Notes: generated by a model from the letters alone, not told the origin. A DNA stretch of 64,000 nt from Paratinospora sagittata (GCA_035771175.1 CM069597.1:9149001-9213000), one strand, 5' to 3'; shown: positions 45,939 to 58,079, counted from the stretch's first letter. A program made the numbers and translations.

Positions 45939-46205
45939 TTAGGGATTTAAATGCTTTTAATAGATTGATATATGTTTTGATAGGTTGAGTGGGCTTGGAA
46001 ACCTACCTTTCACAGAGGGTCCACTTGCTTTTATGGTTTGATATATGTTTCACTGAGTTTTTGATTGTTCAAGCACACAAGGATAATGTGGTCTTCATCT
46101 TCATTGTCATAACTTGATTCTTTTTAGAATAATATATACCAGGGTAAAGTTTAATGGTAAATTCTCTTTGCAAGTTGAAGAAACATAATGTGTATTAATT
46201 AAAGT

Positions 46206-47834
46206 CAACAAAATTATAAAAAATACTACAAAAAAATGCCCGACAAATTTTATAACTATACAAATAAAAAATTATAAAAAATGATTCAAAAAATATATTG
46301 CTATAGAACATTAATTACAGAAAATGGTTCAAACAAAAGAAAGAAAAAATTATTAATTTAAGAACATATGTATCATAAAAAAAAAATACATAAGAGAAAA
46401 AATGAATCTTGAAATAATGAAAAAAGAAAAAAAACAATACTTTTCAAAAAGACATATATAATATATTATAACATATACCTAGCAAAAAAAATATTATAGC
46501 TTATAACTTATATCTTAAATCATTTGATCTTGGAAATTTGTATAGTATTAATATTCATGTAGGAAACTATTAAAAATAGACCATTTTCTATAATTTATTT
46601 TAGAACATTAATAACACTTGATTGTATATATAACTATATCATTAAATATTTTTTAACATCGTATATAATAATGTCATGCTTCTCTTCAAGTGAGCCTACT
46701 TAACTCACATAGAACATTTCCTATACATAGATCATGTGGGATAGTGTCTCCAAACATTACTCTGCCTAGATAAATCAGTTCTTGAATTTGTATTTTAGAT
46801 GATCTTTAGCATAAAAGGATGTGAAGGTATCATAGATTATATGATACAAATTCATGTCACAATAAGAATGTGTTATAATTGAAACATCAAAACATGTTCC
46901 AAAAAGAGTTTAAAGTATACCAACTATGATGATTTAAGAAAGAAGTAAAAGTTTTTTTTACATAATAATATATTACAAAACGGCCTTGTAATTTGTCAAC
47001 AAGAAGATGAGCTAAGAGAAGCATGATAATTATATACATTAATGGCACATTGTTTATACAATTAAGTATTACTATCGTTGTAAAATAATTTTTTAAAAAT
47101 GGTCTATTTTTAAAATAGAGTATCTTACATGTATATCAACACTATAAAAAATTTACAAGATCAAATGATTTGAGACTAAAAAATATATGATGCTCAGGTA
47201 GCTTGTACTTCAACTCATGCACACAATGCTAACAAATAAAACAAAATATAAAAATTTATAATGCACCGCATTTCATTTATGTGTTATATATATATCACTA
47301 CCATTTATTTCTATTAAATAGTTTCTTTATATTATTTAATTATTGACTTAGTTTTAAAAGCTTCAAATATAAGCCTAACACTTTGATAATTATAAGACAT
47401 TTGAGGGCCTAGGCTCCTAACACCTCATACATGACATTTTCAATCTTTTAATGTCTTTAACACTCACTACAAGGTTTTCAAAGATTCAAAGACTAATATT
47501 TTCAAGAAAGTTGGGACATCTCGAGAGATTTACCTAGGATGACATTTAAGGGATGTCATAATTTATTGTACTATTTATTTTTCTTATACTTTCATTTATA
47601 AATAAATGTTTGTTCATAAAAAAATATTTAATAAATGTTAATAATAATTTATAGAGAAATGTTTTACAACCCAAAAATTATATTCAAATCATAATCATGC
47701 TTAGGTGGTAATATGGTGATTGGAGATTGTTTCTTTTTCTTTTCTTTTTTCATTTTGATGATGTGGCGATGTGGTGTATAGCCACATGAACTTGAGTATA
47801 GATTTAGGTTCATATCGTGGGTTTTAATCAGAAA
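46206..47834. other. Gene-free AT-rich region
   Basis: Very AT-rich, short chance frames only. No gene, repeat array or mobile element end that I can support. Confidence 0.5.
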
Positions 47835-48545
47835 ACAAAGTGAACCTCTCACCATAAAGGTAATGCCTCCATAACTTCAGTGCAAATACAATAGCGGCCA
47901 GCTCCAAATCATGCACAGGGTAGTTGTGCTCATGCACCTTAAGCTGTTTAGATGCATATGCAACCACTCGACCTTCCTACATCAGTACACATCCCAGACC
48001 TAAGAGCGATGCATCCGTATAAATCACCAGCTCTTTCCCAGCCTCTGGAAGAATCAATACTAGAGTTGTAGTCAACCTTTGTTTCAATTCACTGAAAGCT
48101 TAGCAAAATCAACAGAAATACCCTCTGCCCTAACCACATGACCCAAGAATTTTACCTTAGTCATCCATAAATCACACTTGCTCAGCTTGGCATACATCCT
48201 ATGCTCCAACAATGTCTGTAAAGTAACTCTGAGATTATGCTCATGATCCTCTTTAGTCTTAGAATAGACTAGGATATCATCGATGAAGATTATAATGATC
48301 TAGTCAAGGTGCAGTCTGAACACCCTCTACATCAGATCCATGAACATAGCTGGTGCATTAGTCAACTCGAAGGGCATCACCAGGAACTCGTAATGTCCAT
48401 ACCTCGTCCGAAAAGCAGTCTTTGGAACATCCTCATCTCTAATCCTCAACTGATGGTACCCAGACCTCAAGTCAATCTTCGAAACGAACTTGGCCCCAAT
48501 CAGTTGATCAAACAAGTCATCAATACGAGAAAGTGGATACTAGTC
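47835..48545 (-). pseudogene. Element C reverse transcriptase and RNase H
   Basis: RT text starts at [18 protein letters not shown], then [39 protein letters not shown], the box FIDDILVYS (near 48,260-48,290), and LGHVVRAEGIS. RNase H follows after a missing piece: [51 protein letters not shown], ending near 47,835. The FGLT motif has changed to FELT. Stops are scattered (near 48,300, 48,100 and 47,970). Confidence 0.85.
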
Positions 48546-48850
48546 TTAACAGTAAACAATCTCAATATATCTACCACACTACCAGAAACAAACGACAGAG
48601 TAGAACCAACATCAATCAAAACATACATCATAGAATCACAAATGTTGATTGTACCTTCTATCAACTGCTTGTTGGCCTCGGGATCTGCCTGCGTAACAAC
48701 TCTGGCCTGCTCTCTAGTAGGAACTGGTGTAGGACTATACTGGCCAAAAGACACCCTCTGTGGATACTGGTTCCTATTATGCCCTGGAGCCCTGCAACCA
48801 AAACAAACAATCGGCCTCGGTGCTCTAGGTGCTGAAGATACAGCTTGCAA
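48546..48850 (-). pseudogene. Element C zinc knuckle and protease start
   Basis: Minus strand: the knuckle CFGCRAPGHNRNQYP has the last Cys changed to Tyr (CCHC to CCHY). The protease active site reads LIDVGSTLSFVSG, with Asp-Val-Gly where Asp-Ser-Gly is usual. After VVDILRLF the text jumps to RT (YPLSRIDD), so most of the protease and the first RT blocks are deleted. Confidence 0.8.
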
Positions 48851-48901
48851 CTCAGCCCCGGTTGTCTGTTGTCCCCCAGATCTAACAAAACTTTGTTGCT
48901 G

Positions 48902-49837
48902 CTACTGGGATCGACCAAAATTTTGAATACTCTGGCCCGCAGCTGGTGGTACCACTGATACTAGAGCGGAGGCCACAGACGCCTCATATCCTGTCACTAA
49001 AATACTGCATCCCTGGCCCTGTCGGTTGTGTCTGAACTGAATGAGTTGTAGGTGTCTGGACTGCGGTAGGCAACCCCATCCGTGAATTAGCCTCTGCGGC
49101 CACAAAATCTGCGGCCTACCTCGACGCCTGCGCATAAGTCTGTACTCTGGCTAGTGCCAAACCCTGGCGAATAAGATCTCGGAAACTGTCCCGTATCCTC
49201 TACATGACACCATCTCTGGAGCAAAGAGTGCCATCCTATTGAAATCTTTTTCATACTCCCTGACAGACATGCTGCCCTGGGTCAGATGTAAGAACTGGAT
49301 CCGACGCTGATCCCTCTCGGCCAGTGGATAGAACTCCTCAAAGAAAAACTCTTTGAATCTAGTCCAAGTCTGAATCTCTCCCTCAATATGCTCCAATCTT
49401 TCCCACCATTTGTTTACCTTGTCAATAAGCTTGAATCTTGCAAGCTTGACCTTATCGTGCTCAAGAGCTCTCATGTCACTGAATATGGTCTCCATCCGAG
49501 TCAACCATCCCTCAGCAAGCTCTAAGTCAAGACCTCCCGGAAACTCAATCGAATTTCGATACTTGAAGGCTTTCATAACCTTCCCATAACTGTCTTTCTC
49601 TGCCCTCTCAACCTCAATCTCCCCAACTACAGTATACTGGACCCCAGCTGGATCTACCTGATCTGCCTGACCCTCTACTACTGCCATACTACTATGCTCT
49701 GCAGCCGCTGCTACATCACCCTGCGGTGGCGGCCTAACACCCTGCGTACGACCTAGCAACTCGAGGATCTGGACCTGCTGCTGCTGAGTGGCCTCTAAGA
49801 CTGCCTCAATATGCCTAAGGCGTTCCTCTGGGTCCAT
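48902..49837 (-). pseudogene. Element C gag
   Basis: The Met at 49,837 opens MDPEERLRHIEAVLEATQQQ. The gag core shows FPGGLDLELAEGWLTRMETI, VKLARFKLIDKVNKWWERLE, FFEEFYPLAERDQRRIQFLH and SVREYEKDFNRMALFAPEM (to 49,205). A frame change follows near 49,150 and Pro/Gln-rich text continues to about 48,900. The Trp-Trp-rich and YEK-F-R-blocks are typical of plant chromovirus gag. Confidence 0.85.
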
Positions 49838-49909
49838 GGCTGATCTTGCTCCTTCCTCTATTGTAAATTTCTGAAATTCACAAATAAAGAAAAAATCAAT
49901 CAGGATCAT

Positions 49910-50281
49910 AATCCATTAGAAGTTATCCCTAAGATAACTACCCATAATCATACCCATAAAAACAATCATAATATCATATAAGTCTTCTATTCTTTTTAAG
50001 GATTTTAAGCCTAAAACACTCGCTTTGATATCAAAGTTGTCAAACTTTGGTCATTACTGACACTCACGCATGTCCACGACCGTGACCAATCATGTCACGT
50101 GGCACATGAGCCTACCTTAGAGAAATTTTTACGGCCAGCCTCTCGACTGCACCAACCACACTGGTGGCAAGCCAATGTGGACATGTCAGGGTAAGAGTCG
50201 GTGTTTCGCCACCCTCGCATCAGGAGAACCCCTGATCATGACCTGAATCTGCCCTCTACAAACCCTTTCTGATACCAAAGT
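49910..50281 (-). other. Element C leader with primer-binding site
   Basis: TGGTATCAGA (minus strand, 50,277-50,268) lies 4 bases after the LTR end (ACTT spacer) and matches the start of the common plant initiator tRNA-Met site TGGTATCAGAGC. A related text (TTTGATATCAAAG) occurs again near 50,031-50,043. The rest is untranslated leader. Confidence 0.75.
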
Positions 50282-53082
50282 TGTCACGACCCAGAGTATG
50301 TGACGTCATGACCGACATGGAACCCCCGAGTATACCCTTCATCGGTACACCCGGCGTCCACTCAGCCTAACACAACACTAAACCCCAATAAAACACTATC
50401 CTAATATAACATCCATCTAAACATAATCAACAATGAATTAACATATTACATCTCCAAATTTACCAAAAATAAAATTTCTTAAGTCCACAAAATATAGAAA
50501 ACCCAACGCATCCCATCTATGTGTTAAATATACATATACTAGGTGTTATCATGTACATATTTCAAAATACAAAAGAAAATATACAACACCTACATCAACA
50601 AAAACCAAGGGATGCTCCGCAGTCAAGCCTTCCCCTTTACCCTTCCTATCAAATACAGAAAGAAAATGATGAGGTGTGAGCTACAACAAGCACAGTGAAT
50701 GTTATTTACAAGTGGCAATATATGTGCAATTATAAAAATCATGGCAAAATCATAAAAACATTTGAAGTATCATGGTGATGAATTAAGATTACATACATGT
50801 CAATATAATGCATCATGTCACAAATAAGACAATGCATATCATTTATAATCATGCACATGCAACCCTAACACCTCCTGAGCAAGGGCGATCAAAGGCCTGG
50901 TGCTCGACACACAACGCCCAATCCGGCACACAATACTCGTATTCTAAAAGGAATTATGGGGTCGTGCAGCACGTAAGATTAGCCTAAGTTAACCTACCTA
51001 TACACAAGCCATAAAACCCTCTACCAAGTCCACAACTGGGGATCACCAGTAGACATACGAGACTTCCCAAGGAAAATCTCAAGTAGGAGACCCAACTAAA
51101 TTGCTAACCCTATGAATTATGCTCAAATACATTTCATTGAACATTAAAACATGCATAACACTTATGTGTATCAATTCAAATCAGTTTAAGTAATACAATG
51201 CCACATATAAAGAAATCTAAAAGTAAAAGAACACTCACACTTGATTGGCTAAGCTTAGCCAATCCAATTCCAATTCCAATCACCACAAGAAACACTAGGA
51301 TGCCTCAAATCACCCCAAGCACCAAAGTCTCCAATTGACTATATGGGTTACTAGATCAATCACAAAACCCTGAAAAATAACATGGTTTACACAAACTGAA
51401 AATCAGCCATAAAGTGTGTCAAAAACCCATGTTTAAACTCAAATCAAAAGTCAATTAGATTCTAAATTGGTTATACACATGAGCCAAATCCCATATTGCT
51501 CAATTCAACCAATTAATATCAACATAACCCAAAATTAACCCAATTGAATGTGATTGGTTGATCCCCATGATCCAACTACTAGAATACATGACATTCAATC
51601 ACAATTAGGGTCAATTATACTATTTATCAAGTCAATTTTATTAATTGACCAAGTCTAAGGCAAAATTCCCAATTTGGCCAAAAATCTCTACAATAGGCAT
51701 AGAGCCAAATTGAACTAGGTCATTCAATTCTAACACATGTTCAACCATTCTAAACCTATTATTTCATCAATTCAGGTCCAATTAGACAATTTTCAAGTCA
51801 ATTTAATCAATTGACTTGGTTTATGTCAAAAGCCCCAATTTGAGCAAATCCTCAAATTACATGGTAATTTCTCAAATTACATGGTAATTTCTCAAATTAC
51901 ATGGCCTAGACCAAAATTACACTACAATAAGGTGTCCACTAATCAAAATCAGTAATTTGGAGTGTCATACATCCACAATTATCCATGCATTCATCAAAAT
52001 CACATGCAATTTGAATAGTAAACCCTAAGTCTAAAATTCTAGTTTAGGTCAAATCCATAAAACCCCACCAATTTCTTGTTAAAAATTATGGATTTTACCG
52101 TTTATGGACTCCCCATACCATCTAGATACACATATCACAAAATCAAAGCTTAAGTCCAACATTGGTTTTTCACCACTCCCTTAAATTTCGGGATTCATAC
52201 AAACCTTAGGTCAAAATTAAGCTTGCAAACACACATGAAAGAAATAGAAGGAATAAAATGAGAAAAAATTTATACCTTGAATGGATTTTGGGTAAGAATC
52301 ACCCAAACCCTAGCCTTTTCTCTCTCCTTTCTCTTCCCCCATCTTTTCTTCTCCTCCAAGCTCTTTTCCCTCTCTTCAATGTGAAAAAATGAGCAAGTGA
52401 GCTAAAACAAACGACTTGGTTGCTTTTGTAAAAAAAGCTTGGGCCCACATGAAAAAAATACACTTAAATAAAAAGGAACAGTTTTTCTATTGCGATTACT
52501 TGCACTTAGATAAGTAATTTCTTGCAAACGACTCACCAATTTAACATCTTAATTGATCAAAAGTTTTATGAGTCAGTTACCAACATTCTGGTAAAATTTC
52601 AGCTCAATCCAACGGTGGAATTGTAAGATCCTTTGATCAAAACTGTGCAAGAAAATTCGCAAATTTCTGAAACAGTTTTTTGAGTCTTATATCTCACAGT
52701 AGACAACTCTGACCGAGATCTTCACCGTTCATAATGAAGACCTATCAGAGACGAATAAGCTGAAAAAAAATTCAGCTCAATTGGACCACAGATCTAGGAG
52801 ATCGAGTCATTGATGCAATCGGTGACAAAAATTTCTTCCTCCATGGAGCGAGCTCCACTGGATCCAAAACACCGTTTTCGACATGCTTCGACGTCGAACG
52901 AGTTTTCGATGATTCCGAAACTTCATGTGCACTCTCTATGACATAAGATCATGCAAAGACACTCAATCCTACGCGAGTCGAGCATCAAATACGTATACGC
53001 ATATGTATACGAATACGTATATGGGTATTCTACGGGTACACTATGGGTCAAAATGACGTCATTTAAAGGTATGGATGCTACA
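50282..53082 (-). mobile_element. 5' LTR of element C (2.8 kb)
   Basis: From TGTAGCATCCATACC (53,082) to GGGTCGTGACA (50,282). Collinear with the solo LTR 10,487-13,232. It holds a short tandem repeat (CAAATTACATGGTAATTTCT, 51,854-51,905). The Tekay-type module is near 50,640-50,700. Confidence 0.9.
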
Positions 53083-53086
53083 TCAC

Positions 53087-53868
53087 CAACAAGATCAGGG
53101 ATGTCAATCTGAGGCTCGACTCATACGAGGTCGGCATCCCAACTACGTCTCGTCCTTAATGAAGGATGAGCACGTATTTGAAGGTCTTTCATATGCCTTC
53201 ATGAAGTTCATTAAGGTAAGGTTTTAACCCTTTGGTTTACTTATATTTTCCTTGTTGTTTCTGACATTTAGTTTTTGTTATGTAGGTCGTTACTCAGACT
53301 GTCTACAACCTCCGTTGCATCCAGGGGGATTATTGGAATTTTGAGGAGGTTGTAAAGGAGGCTCAAACCAACTCGGTGATCTTTGAGTCACAGGTGGTGG
53401 CTCGGGACACCAAGCTTAAGAATGTAAATGAGCAGCTAAAGCTGAAGAAGGTCGAGGTAGAATCTCTTCGGGACAAGCTTGCAAGGTTCCGAGCTGAATT
53501 TGTGACCACTCTTGAGACTAGGGTCGATGAAGTCTACAAATCTAAGGTGGACGCGCCTGTGCCGACGTCGTGACCCTCTACCAAACTGACCTAGAAGAGT
53601 ACTTCGGCAACTCGGTAGATTGGAAGGGCTTCGGGGAGTGGGCCTGCTCTAGCAGCGCTGGAGAGGATGGAGTAGGAGAAAAAGTCGAGGTCGAGGAGTC
53701 GTCTACCTATTAAGCTGCTAGGGTTGCTGAAGAGCCACCCACCGAGCAAGAAATTGGGGCTTCGGTGGCTTGGATTTCGTCTCAACGACCACAGACCATA
53801 GACGATGAAGACGAGGCTGTCAGCCTGACCGAGATGTTGCATTGTTCTACTGCTCCAGACGTTTAGGA
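53087..53868 (+). pseudogene. Second Tat antisense-gene copy (3' part)
   Basis: Plus-strand text parallels exons 3 and 4 of the gene at 41,219-43,373: KIRDVNLRLDSYEVGIPTT and DEHVFEGLSYAFMKFIK, then an intron of 70 bp (53,216-53,285, GTAAGG to TATGTAG) at the same place as the third intron of the other copy. Then TQTVYNLRCIQGDYWNFEEV, LKNVNEQLKLKKVEVESLRD, a one-base frame change near 53,550, and DLEEYFGNSVDWKGFGEW. The 5' exons are missing, cut by element C. The end, TEMLHCSTAPDV, is followed by TAG near 53,864. Confidence 0.75.
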
Positions 53869-54814
53869 TTCTGTTTGGCCTGCTCTGTTCTGATTTGTTG
53901 CTGGCCTGCGTGCTTATAGTATTTTCTCTTCCTGTTTTGTATTTTTCTCTTCTTACCTTGTATTTTTCTGCCAACATTAATAGAAACTTTTCGGTTCAAA
54001 TCCGTCTTTGCATTTTTTTCCTAATACATTCCTAAATGTAATAGTACACCATGTTCGTATATGATGAAGTCGATAAAGGTAGCACGTGTCGAGCTCTTTG
54101 TGTGACTTTTTTCAAGTATAGTTGTATATGAGTTTGGTAAGCATTTTGTACGTACCGATCTCTTTACTTGGCCCTTCTTTCTTTCTGATTTCCTTTTGGG
54201 ATTTTCCTTGTATTGTGTTTGTAGATATAGAGGTCGTAGGTGCATCGTGTGTACCGAGCTTAATACTTGAATTTTCAAGTATTTTGTACTTCGTCTAGGG
54301 TGTGGTAGGAGGATGTTTCTGTTTGCTGACCTCTTTATTTAGCCATTTTTCCATAGGATGGGTAGCTTGGTCGAGGTCGCTATGTATAGTGTGCTTATCA
54401 CTTGGCATATGAGGTTTTCTGAGTACCGACCTCTTTACTTAGCTAGTTTTCCATAGAATAGCTAGCTTGGTTGGTGGGCAAGTAAGTGTTTTGTAACTTG
54501 CTCATCTCGGTGGATCTGCTCAACTCCCCAAGGCATTCTAAACCCAAGGGTCCTCTTCTAGCAGCGTGTCTACAGCCCCAAAGCACTTCAAGGAATGATC
54601 ATCCTTCCTTCTCAGTGATACCTATCCTTTCAAGTCAATACCCCAAGGCACTTTTGACTATAGTCATCTTCTTGGTGAAGATGTACCTCCCAAGGCAATC
54701 TAGGGGTGAAACCCTTCTTCTCGGTGATACCTACCCTTTCAGGTCGGTACCCCAAGGCACTTTAACAATTGTAGTGGGTCGGTAAATATATAAAAAAAAG
54801 AATACTTTATTAAT
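53869..54814 (-). mobile_element. Non-coding interior of Tat element B
   Basis: Between the antisense gene and pol of a second Tat element. It holds loose repeats such as ACCGACCTCTTTACTTAGCTAG-type text (54,376 and earlier 54,330) and CCCCAAGGCAC (54,570, 54,641 and 54,750). No gene seen. Confidence 0.45.
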
Positions 54815-55076
54815 TGATGTAATTTGTGACAAAAATTTCTTCCTCCATGGAGCGAGCTCCACTGGATCCAAAACACTGTTTTCGACATGTTTTGACATCG
54901 AACGGGTCTACAATGGTTCCGAAACTTCATGCGCACTCTCTATGTCTTAAAATCATGCAAAGACACTCGAGCTTACGTGCGTCGAGCATCAAAATACATA
55001 TACACATACGTATACGAATACGTATAAGGGTACACTATGGGTCAAAATGACGTCACCTAAAGGTACGGGTGCTACA
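54815..55076 (-). mobile_element. LTR fragment of family C
   Basis: From TGTAGCACCCGTACC (55,076) down to about 54,815, closely matching the first 265 bp of the LTR at 53,082, including GTGGAGCTCGCTCCATGGAG. The rest of the LTR is missing. It lies directly against gag text of Tat element B. Confidence 0.85.
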
Positions 55077-55079
55077 TCT

Positions 55080-55485
55080 AGGCTTCAATCTCCAGTACCA
55101 CTTCTTAGCCAAACCACCCAGAGTGATTTGGAAACCCTTGCACATTGTGGCATCGTCGTACCTCTTGAACTCCATCCATGATTTTAAGTTCTCAATGTGT
55201 TCCCTTGGATCTGTTTTGCCTTTGTACATCCTGATTTCAGCAGTGATGACGTTTTTAGGCAAAGGTGTTTGGAGGATCTCCCTCGTAAATGGTGAGGAAA
55301 GGTCTTTGTACTCCTCATAACGTCGAGCTTGGTCTCGACTGGGTATGATTGTTCTTGATCTAGATAAGGAAGGCACCGACCTCTTAGACGCCGACCTATT
55401 TTTGTCGAGTATAGGTTGAGCACTAGACATGACGAGGAATTTAAGTGATTTGGAATTTAACGATTCAGGTGGGGATGATTCTAGG
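55080..55485 (-). pseudogene. Tat element B gag fragment
   Basis: Minus strand: SSPPESLNSKSLKFLVMSSA, ARRYEEYKDLSSPFTREIL, TPLPKNVITAEIRMYKGKTD, PREHIENLKSWMEFKRYDDA and TLGGLAKKWYWRLKP. It aligns with the gag at 35,130-35,640 and keeps the Trp that is a stop there. It is cut on the left by the LTR fragment ending at 55,076 and on the right near 55,485. Confidence 0.85.
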
Positions 55486-55489
55486 CCTT

Positions 55490-55799
55490 CATAATATTTT
55501 ATTTTGATATATAGATAGGAACGTTAAATTAATTAGGTCTATAGTATTATTAGATTGCTTGTGCATGCCTATTGTACATGATTTTATATATACCATGTTG
55601 TGCTTGTTAGCCATGATGATATGTGTGTCAACATAATTTTTATTCATAATATTTTATTTTGATATATAGATAGGAATGTTAAATTAATTAGGTCTATAGT
55701 ATTATTAGATTGCTTATGCATGCCTATTGTACATGATTTTATATATACCATGTTGTGATTGTTAGCCATGATGATATGTGTGTCAACATGATTTTTATT
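55490..55799 (+). repeat. 155-bp tandem duplication
   Basis: Units 55,490-55,644 and 55,645-55,799 both start CATAATATTTTATTTTGATA and are nearly identical (for example TAGGAACG and TAGGAATG; TTGTGC and TTATGC), so the duplication is recent. Confidence 0.9.
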
Positions 55800-56062
55800 C
55801 TGATCAAATGATAATTGGATGCATGCAATTCATGTGGTAATTGAATTCATTTATAAATTATAATGCCTGATATTGAAACGTATGACTTGGAATATTGGCA
55901 TAGTAAAGTTCATGCGTGAATACTATTATAATTGACTCTGTGACATGATACCATGTGTAGTGGAGTTTGAATATGTTTTATGAATGCACTTAATATCGTA
56001 CTTATACCGTACGTATGTCGTGACTTCACTAAGGAACACGATTAAGATAAGAATCACATATA

Positions 56063-56175
56063 TGGGGCAGTTATTCTAAGGAATATCGCCATTGATTATT
56101 GTGGGGCAGTTATTCTAAGGAATATCGCCAATGTTTATTATAGGGCAGTTATTCATGATGAATATCGCCAACGAG
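56063..56175 (+). repeat. 40-bp minisatellite, three units
   Basis: GGGGCAGTTATTCTAAGGAA begins at about 56,064 and 56,103; a third, more changed unit (AGGGCAGTTATTCATGATGA) begins at about 56,142. Each ends in TATCGCCA. Confidence 0.85.
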
Positions 56176-56937
56176 TTCTAATTTTTGGGTAGTGCCACCC
56201 TGTGTTTGATTTCCTAAAGGTACGTGATTTAGAACGTGATAAAATTCCCGACTCAAACAATCTAATGTTGCAACGATTAATGTGTGAAACTTGTTTGTAA
56301 TGTTCTTGTGTATATATCATGATAAAATATTGTGAATTGTTTAGATGACCCACTGGGCTTTCAAGCTCACCCCTATTTTTTATATGCAGGTGCTTAGGAG
56401 AATAAAATCGCGAGTTTGTGACATAGTTCAGTAGTTCAGAGTAGTAGGGGTGGGTTAATTAATTTGTTAGTATTATGGTGATAGGACTGAATATTTTTAT
56501 TTGATTTTAAAAGTTTATTATTTGAACGGATTGTATTGACAATCGAAATTCAATGAACATTATTACGGTTAGTAAAGACCCTGTGATTTATTTCACGTGT
56601 GAATGCCTTGGACTTGAATTCTATTTGATGAATATATTTAAAATATTGTGTCCATAATGGACGGGCAAGGGCAAGTACCCTCATAATTCACTATAGAAAT
56701 TTGTATAGTGGGATTATGTGGTTCTTGGCATGAAGAAAAAAAAAGGTATTCGTTTAAACCAGTAAGTTGGTTTGAAGAATATAAACTCATAGTTTTGCAA
56801 ATTTTACCATCTACATAATGTTTATGGGTTAAGATAGACGGATACAATTAACATCTCGATTTTCAGTGATTTTTCTCAAAAAAATTAAAATATTCATTTT
56901 TACTTGAAATTTAAGTTTTGAAAATCGGGATGTTATA

Positions 56938-58079
56938 CCTGTGCATAAATCTATGGTTTACAGGATCTTGTTTTGTTTTGGGATTCGTGTATGTCGTGTG
57001 TGGTTAAGTACCCGCGCGAGGCTTGGTTGTGAGTAGACTTCAATCATGTTTAAATATCTTATATCATCATATTACTTATATCTTGTATGTTTGAAAGCAT
57101 GAAACATATTCTAATGGTTTGAATGATGCATGTTTTGGAATAAAACCTTATGACCTTGGTTTGACTCATCTATCTGGCTAATAGGGAGACTTAACTTTGT
57201 CATAGGAGGGTTTTAGTATGAAAATATGATTGGGCATGGGAACGGTACACTAGTAACTCCAATGCATATGAAATGTGGATCCAGAAAAAAACTGGCTTTT
57301 TACTTGCATCGAACTTATTATAATTGCTTGATAGCTATATGTTATGAGCTTTTAATCATACCGCACATTGACATGCATACAGGATGTTTATTGATGAATA
57401 TAGATGGCATGTTTGAATTCTATTCATTGGGCACCGTTGGCTCACACTCTCACTCTCCTTTCAAGTCCTTCAGATAAGGGCAAGGGCGTTGTGATCGCTT
57501 GAGAGATAGCCACTGCCAAGCTAGGACTCTTATGTATGGTTTGATGTCTTTAATTACATGTGTGTATGGTTTTGATTATTTTGATACATATGTAATTAAT
57601 ATAACCTTGTTAAACCTACATGGTGAGAGGGATTGTGGTTGTGTGATGTATATTGGCTATGTGGCCTTGGATTTGATGTATTTGGTTATATATTTTGGAC
57701 TTAGATTTGATGATGGGTCTAGGCATGTTGCCTTAGACCATTTTGGATTCATGTTAGAAATCTTATGATCAATGGTTGTATGTTTATTTGAAGACTATTA
57801 TGATCTTTGTGTTGTGTCTTAGGAGATCATTCTCGTTTGAATTGTAGGTATGCCATTGATGTTAGATCTGTTAAGTCTATTAGGTGAGATGTGGATGTTC
57901 CAAAAAAATAAAATAAAATTTGGGGACTCTATGTGAGAGTCTGGTTGAAGCTTGTAAGGTCTCGATCATCTCATGGGATGATTTGAGGTGGTCGTGGTTG
58001 CCTACATCTAGCGTCCCACCCTGGCATTTTCGCAAGCCGATCCATGGGGGATGGCGGTCTAGGGTGTGGGTCGCCACAG
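56938..58079 (+). mobile_element. Another LTR 3' part
   Basis: The module CATTGGGCACC, TTGGCTCACAC, CCTTTCAAG, CAGATAAGGGCAAGGGC is near 57,424-57,490; the end GTGTGGGTCGCCACA is at 58,079. The start is missing because the previous LTR part abuts it. No gene; the open frames here are chance. Confidence 0.5.

Larger units (their letters stand above)
43875..46205 (+). pseudogene. Duplicated 3' end of the AAP gene, with insertions
   Basis: Text left of the solo LTR (GGTTTTTGGCATTATTTACTTG, 43,875-43,896) and right of it (from 44,742: TTGGTGGCCTTGGTTGGATC, GCCAGGCTAAGATAGTTAAA, GAGAAATGCTTTAGGA) aligns with exon 7 and the downstream DNA of the AAP gene (29,815 to about 30,710). Only about the last 27 codons are represented and the frame is broken. 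Insertions in the copy are the solo LTR and two MITEs. So an AAP duplicate once followed the intact gene; the rest of it is gone. Confidence 0.85.
47835..53082 (-). mobile_element. Tekay-like Ty3/gypsy element C, 3' truncated
   Basis: Minus strand: 5' LTR 53,082-50,282, PBS, gag, protease start, RT and RNase H, ending near 47,835 in the RNase H text FTLFSD. Integrase, PPT and 3' LTR are absent. The right boundary (53,082) lies inside the coding text of another Tat antisense gene. The left boundary is a rearrangement, so no target duplication can be tested. Confidence 0.85.
55490..56937 (+). mobile_element. LTR 3' part (Tekay-like), with tandem repeats
   Basis: It ends AATCGGGATGTTATA at 56,937, an LTR-type end with one change (TA for CA). 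The shared module is near 56,344 (CCCACTGGGC, CTCACCCCT, ATGCAGGTGC). The 5' start was not found. It holds a 155-bp tandem duplication and a minisatellite. Confidence 0.55.

Noticed and set aside
50026..50045. Second primer-binding site in element C
   Set aside because: TTTGATATCAAAG resembles the site, but no LTR end adjoins it.
57226..57768. Open frames of 83 and 89 residues
   Set aside because: They lie in an LTR 3' part marked by the shared module and an LTR-type end; chance frames.
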